64,000 nucleotides of DNA from JAGNLA01 sp964639885 (GTDB lineage Bacteria > Caldisericota > Caldisericia > JAAYUI01), in contig CAZXEH010000007.1 in assembly GCA_964639885.1 (NCBI GenBank), forward strand, positions 14,207-78,206, given 5' to 3'. How positions within the stretch are numbered: the stretch's first letter is position 1; each line of letters opens with the position of its first letter. The translations under genes and the position numbers were made by a program. A model generated the notes under the pieces. That model was given only the letters and a program-made list of their open reading frames with translations. It was not told the origin of the DNA and searched no databases. Shown here in pieces: positions 61,393-64,000 of this stretch.

Positions 61393-61421
61393 ATTTTACC
61401 TTATTTTGCCAAAAATGGCAA
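61393..61421 (-). promoter_or_regulatory. Promoter of nnrD-mtaD-mtnP-mtnA operon, leaderless type
   Basis: Minus strand: TTGCCA (61416-61421), 17 bp, TAAAAT (61393-61398), nine bases before the ATG. An inverted repeat TTGCCATTTTTGGCAA surrounds the -35 and could bind a regulator. Confidence 0.62.
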
Positions 61422-61450
61422 ATTATGCAATCCGGCTTTGCAATGTGAAA

Positions 61451-61561
61451 AAACTCCCTCATCCGGTCTTCGACCACCTTCTCCCATTGGCATGGGCGAA
61501 GGATTTTGTCAGATTTCCCTCGCCTGCGTTAGCGGGAGAGGGATTAAGGGTGAGGGAGTTT
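61451..61561. repeat. Compound inverted-repeat element (REP/MITE-like)
   Basis: The 111-bp segment is bounded by perfect 11-bp inverted repeats (AAACTCCCTCA and TGAGGGAGTTT). Inside are two imperfect hairpins: CTTCTCCCAT-TGGC-ATGGGCGAAG, and a CCCTCGCC...GGGAGAGGG stem. The composition (CCCTC and GAGGG strings) differs from the neighbours. The right repeat overlaps the stop codon of the restriction-modification gene. It resembles the CCCTCACCC-type intergenic repeats of many genomes and may act as a terminator. Confidence 0.65.
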
Positions 61562-64000
61562 ACTTCTTTTTGGTGTCGGTAAAAGACTCTTCGACTATGC
61601 GGATTTCGTCGTCAGTCAGCCCGTAAAGCTGGTAAACAAGCTGGTCGATCTGATTGTCGGTTGAGTCTATCTGGCGCTTGATCATTTCGATGTCAGACGG
61701 AACGCCGCACTCCCGCAGGCGCCTGTTCAGCTCAAGCATGGTTTCGACAAGCGAAACCATCCTGTCGTGCATTGCAACGTCGGATTTGTTTTTATTATTT
61801 ATTATTGGTAATGGAATGTGATTGAAATATAAAGCATCCATTACACGAGAGGTTTCTGTAGTGTTGCTAAATAATATTCTTTGAATATACCAGGATGGTA
61901 GTTTTGAATTTAGAATTCCAGAAACAAATAAATAAGAGACTGGGTACTTATTTTCGTCAATAATTAAATTAACAAGTTTTTCTGTTGTTAAATACTCACC
62001 TTTTATATCTGGAAACGTTACTAAACGATTACCTCTAAGCACTTTAATAAATACTCGAGGAACCATTATTTTTTTAGACTTCGATATCCAATCAGCGTTG
62101 TTATCAATGTTAATATTCATTATTTTATCAATGGAGTACCTTTTAACATCAGGTACTTTATTAATAAAACTTATTGATCCACGTTCTAGTTTCTCTTTAT
62201 CATTATCTGATATATATAATCCTCTAAATATGTATTTTTTGATATCTGATATTTTTATAGAATGTTTGTATATTTTCAAAACAAGCGATGTTTCTTTATT
62301 ATTCAAAGGAATAAATGGGATAATGTTAGCAATATCAATAATTTCGTCATCGAAGTATCCTTCAACTGTAATTTGTTTTGGAACAATTGCTTTCTTTAAT
62401 GGTTCTGCAATATTGATTATCGGACTTTCTTTATTTGTTTTATTGAATATTAATATAATTGATTCAAGTATTACATCGGGAAATGCAATGCCAACATCTA
62501 AAACTTTTGAAAGATTATTATTTGTCAATAAATATTTACGAATACTTTCCCAACCTGAGTAAAATCCAATAACTTTTGGTATAATGTAACCTAGGTATTT
62601 TTTTGATAGCTTTGAGGCAATTTCAAGGAAATATGAGGCACTATCATTAGTCTTTGTTTCATATTTGCTTTTAATGTAGTCATAATGAAACAAATCAGCG
62701 CCCCAAGGTGGATTCCCGATCACGGCATCAAACCCAAACCCATCCTCGAGCTCGCGCTTCTCCTTGTCCTTGTACCTGACAATCTCCGGAAACTCCCTGT
62801 CCCAGTCGAAAGCGTTGACACGCCAGGTTTCCTCCGGGTTGTTGAACAGGTTCTCCTTGCCATGATAAAAATCACTTCTGATCAAGCTGTTTCCGCACTT
62901 GATGTTACCGCCCAGATCCGGGAGCGCGCGCTGGCTGTGCTTGAACAGGTCGGGGTTGTTCTCCTCCTCGAGGACTTTGAGCAGAAGGTTGAGCTTGGAC
63001 ACTTCGACCGCCTGCCTGTCGATATCGACGCCGAAGATGTTGTTTTTGAGTATTTCCTTGCGCTTTTCGGTTGTCAGCCTGAAGATTCGCTGGCCTTCCC
63101 TCATCTGTTCGCAAATTGGCGGGTTTTTACCCTTCAGCCACTTTTCACGATCGTTTGAAAGGTACCAGTCCAGATGCCAGTCGAGCAGGAACTGGTAGGC
63201 GCCGATGAGGAACGATCCTGAACCGCAGGCAGGGTCAAGAATTCTCAGTTTTGCCACTTGTTCTGGGTTCTTACCCTCGACAAGTTTTCCGACGGTGTTT
63301 TGGACGATGTAATTGACGATGTAGGTTGGCGTGTAATAAACTCCGCCGGCTTTCCTGACCTCTGGCTTCTCCTCAACCTTTGCGTGGTGGCCATCGGTGA
63401 GCCTTATGACTTTGCCAAGGAACCGTTCATAGACTTGACCAAGGATGTCGGCTGGCATGGCCGAAAAATCGTATGGGCTTTTTGGAGGATAAAGGTTTAC
63501 GATCATGTCCTTCAGGACTTTGTCGTCGATTGCAAGGGACATGCTTATCGTGTCTGGCGGTGTGTCGATTCCCTTTTCGGACTTGAAGTGGAACAGGCCA
63601 GAATTGTAGCGGCTGTCTGCTTTTTCGTAGAGTTTAACCAGACCGCCATAGATGTTGCCATAATTTGTCAGTGCCTGAAGCTGGTTCGTCTCTTCAAGAC
63701 CCCTGTCCTCGGCAATTCGGAGGAAGATGATCCTGTCGATTGTTTGCTGAACGGCATAGTTAAGCTGGCGGACATCGAGGTTTTCATTCCTCAGGGCAAT
63801 GTTCCTGGCCAGAATGTCTCTCCACTCCTCAATCATTTTCAAGAATGACTCGTCGACTGATTCGCGAACGCCTTTGAGGTTTTTCTCCTTCAAAAGCTTG
63901 TCCAGCGAACCTTTTTCAACATTCGCCCTTGAGAAAAACGACTCGATTTCGTCCCAGTGGGTGAGGAAATTTTTGTAAGTGTACTTTGCTATCCTGCCAA
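61560..64000 (-). CDS. Type IIG restriction-modification enzyme / DNA adenine methyltransferase (5' end outside window)
   Basis: The frame is open to the end of the window; about 812 residues are visible, with the N terminus missing. Motif I is RILDPACGSGSFLIGAY and motif IV is NPPWGAD, as in N6-adenine methyltransferases of the Eco57I/BREX-PglX-like group. A FGVDIDRQAVEVSKLNLLL segment follows motif I. The C-terminal portion encoded at about 61785-62690 is much more AT-rich than either side and should hold the target-recognition part. The last part returns to normal composition. A nuclease domain, if present, lies upstream of the window. Confidence 0.82.
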   Translation of the reverse strand, partial: GRIAKYTYKNFLTHWDEIESFFSRANVEKGSLDKLLKEKNLKGVRESVDESFLKMIEEWRDILARNIALRNENLDVRQLNYAVQQTIDRIIFLRIAEDRGLEETNQLQALTNYGNIYGGLVKLYEKADSRYNSGLFHFKSEKGIDTPPDTISMSLAIDDKVLKDMIVNLYPPKSPYDFSAMPADILGQVYERFLGKVIRLTDGHHAKVEEKPEVRKAGGVYYTPTYIVNYIVQNTVGKLVEGKNPEQVAKLRILDPACGSGSFLIGAYQFLLDWHLDWYLSNDREKWLKGKNPPICEQMREGQRIFRLTTEKRKEILKNNIFGVDIDRQAVEVSKLNLLLKVLEEENNPDLFKHSQRALPDLGGNIKCGNSLIRSDFYHGKENLFNNPEETWRVNAFDWDREFPEIVRYKDKEKRELEDGFGFDAVIGNPPWGADLFHYDYIKSKYETKTNDSASYFLEIASKLSKKYLGYIIPKVIGFYSGWESIRKYLLTNNNLSKVLDVGIAFPDVILESIILIFNKTNKESPIINIAEPLKKAIVPKQITVEGYFDDEIIDIANIIPFIPLNNKETSLVLKIYKHSIKISDIKKYIFRGLYISDNDKEKLERGSISFINKVPDVKRYSIDKIMNINIDNNADWISKSKKIMVPRVFIKVLRGNRLVTFPDIKGEYLTTEKLVNLIIDENKYPVSYLFVSGILNSKLPSWYIQRILFSNTTETSRVMDALYFNHIPLPIINNKNKSDVAMHDRMVSLVETMLELNRRLRECGVPSDIEMIKRQIDSTDNQIDQLVYQLYGLTDDEIRIVEESFTDTKKK

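Noticed and set aside
61441..61561. The inverted repeats here as part of a CRISPR array
   Set aside because: There is only one unit, with no regular spacers and no cas genes; it is treated as a single compound repeat.

Overview
This window looks like chromosome from a free-living, probably anaerobic or microaerophilic bacterium of moderate GC. It is one scaffold with a 100-N assembly gap at 36833-36932. The anaerobe inference rests on the opening oxygen-defence block (rubrerythrin, desulfoferrodoxin, ferritin, flavo-diiron protein and its rubredoxin-bearing reductase). PQQ-type beta-propellers, copper-amine-oxidase-like 'stalk' domains, Hanks-type kinases, and rapZ-yvcK-rpoN in one cluster do not fit a well-known model group. 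A candidate phylum of the Riflebacteria/Wallbacteria kind would fit, but that is a low-confidence guess.

Layout. 1-4.8 kb: oxidative-stress genes, with an AhpD/GAF fusion and a DUF2400 gene. 5.1-15.7 kb: one long chemosensory operon of the Pil-Chp/Frz style: four standalone CheW or CheW-like proteins, two CheY-like regulators, a PilJ-like receptor with three predicted HAMP units, CheR, a hybrid CheA with two HPt domains and a receiver, CheB, and one unrecognised protein. 15.7-19.9 kb: two secreted PQQ-propeller proteins and a STAS-like protein. 20.0-23.8 kb: tRNA-Gln(UUG), glmU, prs, rplY, a PCC/DUF296 protein and a 60-residue orphan. 24.1-27.6 kb: rapZ-yvcK-rpoN behind a good match to a sigma-54 promoter. 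27.7-30.8 kb: a DUF4097 protein, a small membrane protein, and an AT-rich FRG-TPR gene that looks foreign. 30.8-38.1 kb: P5C dehydrogenase, a lipoprotein, tatAC, a symporter with a 35-residue partner, a class II aldolase cut by the gap, and an RNase H-like/TPR protein. 38.1-46.7 kb (minus strand): FHA protein, transmembrane kinase, PQQ/stalk protein and a large DUF11/PKD-like surface protein, apparently one operon. 46.8-52.9 kb: creatininase-like protein, FmdB-type zinc ribbon, biotin ligase, queA and a kinase-AAA-TPR regulator. 53.0-54.6 kb: rpsF-ssb-rpsR-rplI with a possible S6:S18 autoregulatory leader. 54.7-64 kb (minus strand): a methyltransferase, an HSDR_N-like protein, an MTA-salvage operon (nnrD-mtaD-mtnP-mtnA), a compound inverted repeat, and a truncated type IIG restriction-modification enzyme with an AT-rich specificity region.

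The most unusual signal is transcriptional. About ten genes on both strands have a -35/-10 pair whose -10 ends only 6-9 nt before the ATG or GTG, with no Shine-Dalgarno sequence. This is the arrangement of leaderless mRNAs. Operon-internal genes in the same window mostly have ordinary Shine-Dalgarno sites or overlapping start/stop codons. All functional names come from reading the sequence and were not checked against a database.
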